In this document: piece by piece, positions 61,792 through 64,000 of the stretch | Layout of the letters: every line of letters starts with the position of its first letter | How positions within the stretch are numbered: the first letter of the stretch is position 1 | Source: Astropecten irregularis | Lineage: Eukaryota; Echinodermata; Asteroidea; Paxillosida; Astropectinidae | Direction of reading: 5' to 3' | Length of the DNA: 64,000 nucleotides | Assembly (NCBI GenBank): GCA_963971285.1 | Contig: OZ020255.1 | Coordinates: 17,566,931 to 17,630,930 of the forward strand | Translations under genes and position numbers: made by a program | Notes under the pieces: generated by a model | What the model was told of the DNA's origin: nothing | Databases searched by the model: none | The model's input: the letters and a program-made list of their open reading frames with translations, nothing else

Positions 61792-64000
61792 TCATACATA
61801 ACTGAACTTCTGAGGATGTCCGTCTTTCCTCGTAGGAAGGCTCAACTTCGAGGTTTCGGGATTCGCTATGCTGTTGGGTCTGGATGTTGACATGGCGACT
61901 GAGGCCAAGAGGTTGGGGCTACTGTTGGTTCGAATCCTCTCATTGTCCATCCAGGATTTCATGTTCTGCGGCTGCGACTCCTTGGCCGGCTTCCCGAAAG
62001 GTTTCAGCCGATCAAAGGCGCTGGGTTTCCGGGAAGTCTCGTTGGCTTTGTTCAAGTTGTACTCCATGATTTTACGGTACTCGGGGGCGTCACGCCCGCC
62101 GCCAACCGTGTGTCTGCGTCGTCGATTCTCCCGATGCTGCTCCTTGATTGACATGGTGTCTTTGGCAAGAGCCTGAGGGCTCTTTTTCGATGTGCTAGCT
62201 GCTTTTTTTGGCGGTGGCTCCTGCTTGGACTTGCCTTTTGCAGGTGGCGGAGCGGATGGTGTGTTCCCTCTCGATGATGGCAAGGTCTCGTTTGATGTGC
62301 GTCCCTTCTTCTCCAGAGTGAGTGTGACCTCAATGCGGCTGGTCTTTCGAGCTGGACGTGGATTCCGAGTTGGCGAAGAGGTGGTTGAATTTGGAGTGGA
62401 AGCCGCTTTCTTTTTGGCCTCTCCTTCAGGCTGAGGTGCGACGGAGAGTTCATTGAACCTGGACGTTAGAGAGACCGGTTGCGCGCCATTTGTGGCGCCC
62501 CCTGTGGGCGTCCGATGAGGAATCTGTCGTAGATTTCGCATGTATGTTCCACTACCGGTTCGGACACGGTATGCCTCCTGATCGTCCTGTCGCTGATAAG
62601 GAGTCGCTGCATAAACCCCGTCAAGTGTTCGTCTGTCAGCGCGAGCAGCTTTAGAAGATGCTGAGCTTTTGTCCGACAATTTGTCCTCCTCAGTCTCTTG
62701 ATGGACGACTTTCTGCAACCGTTCGTCAAAGGTGGCCTTCATGGCTTGCACAAAATCACTTTCACTCTCCGACGCCGACTCCCTGATTTCCAATCTGGTG
62801 TTGAACACCGGATCCGATCTAGCTGCGTGGAGGGTGTTGTTGTTATTGGAGGAGCTGGCTGAAAAATCTGACAGCAAGGATTCTGAGTCCAGCGACCGCC
62901 CCGGCCGTCGATGACCACCCTTGCCGTCTTCCTCCCTGTAACCCTGAGACGCAAAGTCTGCAATTTTGTTGGACACTGCGGATATCTCCCTCAAGTAATC
63001 CCTGGATCTATACAGCTCCTCTACGTTTGTGGCTTCCTCTTTCTCGTAGTCTCTGACGGCCTTCTGGTGCTCTCTCTCGATGCGCTCCCTTTCCCTCGCA
63101 AACTCAGACTTCCAGTCCTTGTCTGGTATCACCGGCTTCAGTCCAGGAGGCTTATGTGTCCTGGCAACAGCTCCTTGGGCTGACGTGGAAGCCCTGTTAC
63201 CCGAGTCCGAAGATCCGGCAAATGGTTTTCCTCTGGAACCATATTGGCTGTTGTACAGCCCCCTCTGTTGATGGAGCTGCTGCCTGGCTGCAGCATATGT
63301 CTGCACGTTTGCAAGAGACTCCGAATCATAAAAGTTTGACTCCGAGTGGGTCTCCACCGAGCTCTGAGAGTCTCTCCTCAACATGACGTTGACCGTGGTC
63401 CTCTGCTTGGAATCTCCAGGGTTTGTAAGATCCTCCTCATCCGTTTTATCGGATGTCTGATTCCTGATGGCACGTACTTTGACCTCGGTCTCACCGTTCT
63501 TCCCAGAGAAACCGTACTCCGTCCCGTCGTAGTCTTCAGGGCTTGTCACGTGCTTTTTGCTGGATCTACCTTTGAGTTTGCGGTTGGCTGCCGAGATGAC
63601 CGATGACATCAGGTCAATGGCATTGATGTCCTTGCCTTTGGACGAGTCACTCCCAGATTCACCTACAAAGACAAGACAAACATGTTCCTATTATAATCAT
63701 CAAATAACCACAAGGGAAACTGACTGAACTTAAAGTCATTGAAAAGTGAACAAAGAAACATTGACTGGAGCGGGATTCGAACCGGCGACCTTCTGAATAC
63801 CGTACAGGCGCTCAACCAACTGAGCTATCCAGCCCTACGTTGGTGGTGACCCCTATAGTCCATTATCTTTGTTCGTTAGGCAGTCAGAAGCCTGGTTTTA
63901 ACAGATCTTATGAGTACAGATCGTACTGGAATGCAGCTTCAAGGAGCTTCAAGTCACACTCACCTGATTGGTCATCTTTCCTCGCCTTGGAGAGCAGCTC
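61792..64000 (-). CDS. Unrecognised, largely disordered protein with C-terminal PDZ ligand (3' part of gene)
   Basis: I do not recognise this protein. The last exon runs 61792-63662; its acceptor AG is at 63663-63664. The preceding exon ends at 63964 (GTGAG donor) and continues past the window. The two join in frame through a split Gly codon, so ATG 63609 is internal and not the start. The last exon encodes about 623 residues rich in Ser, Lys, Arg, Glu and Pro. Numbered from Met 63609, residues about 165-217 form a charged likely coiled coil (EFARERERIEREHQKAVRDY...). Pro/Ser/Thr-rich stretches follow, with basic motifs (HRENRRRRHTVGG) near residue 490. The C terminus is FSYV, a class I PDZ-binding motif (S-x-V). 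This composition fits a cytoskeletal or junctional scaffold, which is inference only. A SINE lies in the intron at 63687-63890. Confidence 0.85.
63687..63890 (-). repeat. tRNA-derived SINE in the terminal gene's intron
   Basis: The minus strand contains 'ggatagctcagttggttgag' (A box) and 'ccggttcgaatcccgctcca' (B box), with tRNA-like spacing. The flanking 'accacaagggaaactgactg' also occurs near 55760. It is the best preserved SINE copy in the window and is not a functional tRNA (no proper acceptor stem seen). Confidence 0.75.

Overview
The window looks like nuclear DNA of a marine invertebrate deuterostome, most likely an echinoderm (sea star or sea urchin). The evidence is circumstantial: animal multi-exon genes with GT-AG introns (CDK5, PDIA4, M-Ras), AT-rich non-coding DNA full of TACATGTA runs, tRNA-derived SINEs ending in (ATT)n or (TAA)n, and many short palindromic transposon families. 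No species can be named from the sequence alone.

Layout. 1-3670: repeats downstream of CDK5. 3671-7920 (minus): complete CDK5, seven coding exons, 296 residues. 7921-10063: divergent intergenic region with a hAT-type MITE and an ERSE-like site. 10064-16120 (plus): complete PDIA4 (ERp72), ten coding exons, 664 residues, three CGHC centres and a KEEL tail. 16121-18134: PDIA4 3' region. 18135-27481: a full-length Ty3/gypsy LTR retrotransposon on the minus strand with two apparently identical 1231-bp LTRs, intact gag, intact pol in the -1 frame, a primer-binding site and a well-formed frameshift signal. 27482-32718: repeat-rich region. 32719-45498 (minus): complete M-Ras-like small GTPase, five coding exons, 206 residues, CAIL tail, spread over about 12.8 kb by two long introns. 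45499-61791: about 16 kb with no recognisable gene but many transposon remnants. 61792-64000 (minus): the 3' end of an unrecognised, mostly disordered protein ending in a class I PDZ ligand; the gene runs off the window.

The host genes are not an operon and do unrelated jobs: CDK5 is a proline-directed kinase, PDIA4 an ER oxidoreductase and M-Ras a membrane GTPase. CDK5 and PDIA4 are head to head. Their human orthologues both map to 7q36.1, so the linkage may be ancient.

The most interesting material is mobile. It includes the recent gypsy element with a GGGAAAC slippery site plus hairpin and an 18-bp repeat expansion in the pol tail; a TTAA-flanked (Kolobok-like) MITE family with seven near-complete copies, two of them at the same TTAA inside another repeat family; several MITEs with perfect 8- or 9-bp target duplications; and two short repeat families whose cores resemble hammerhead ribozymes. 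Exon coordinates were derived by hand from splice consensus, reading-frame continuity and remembered family conservation. No alignment was run.
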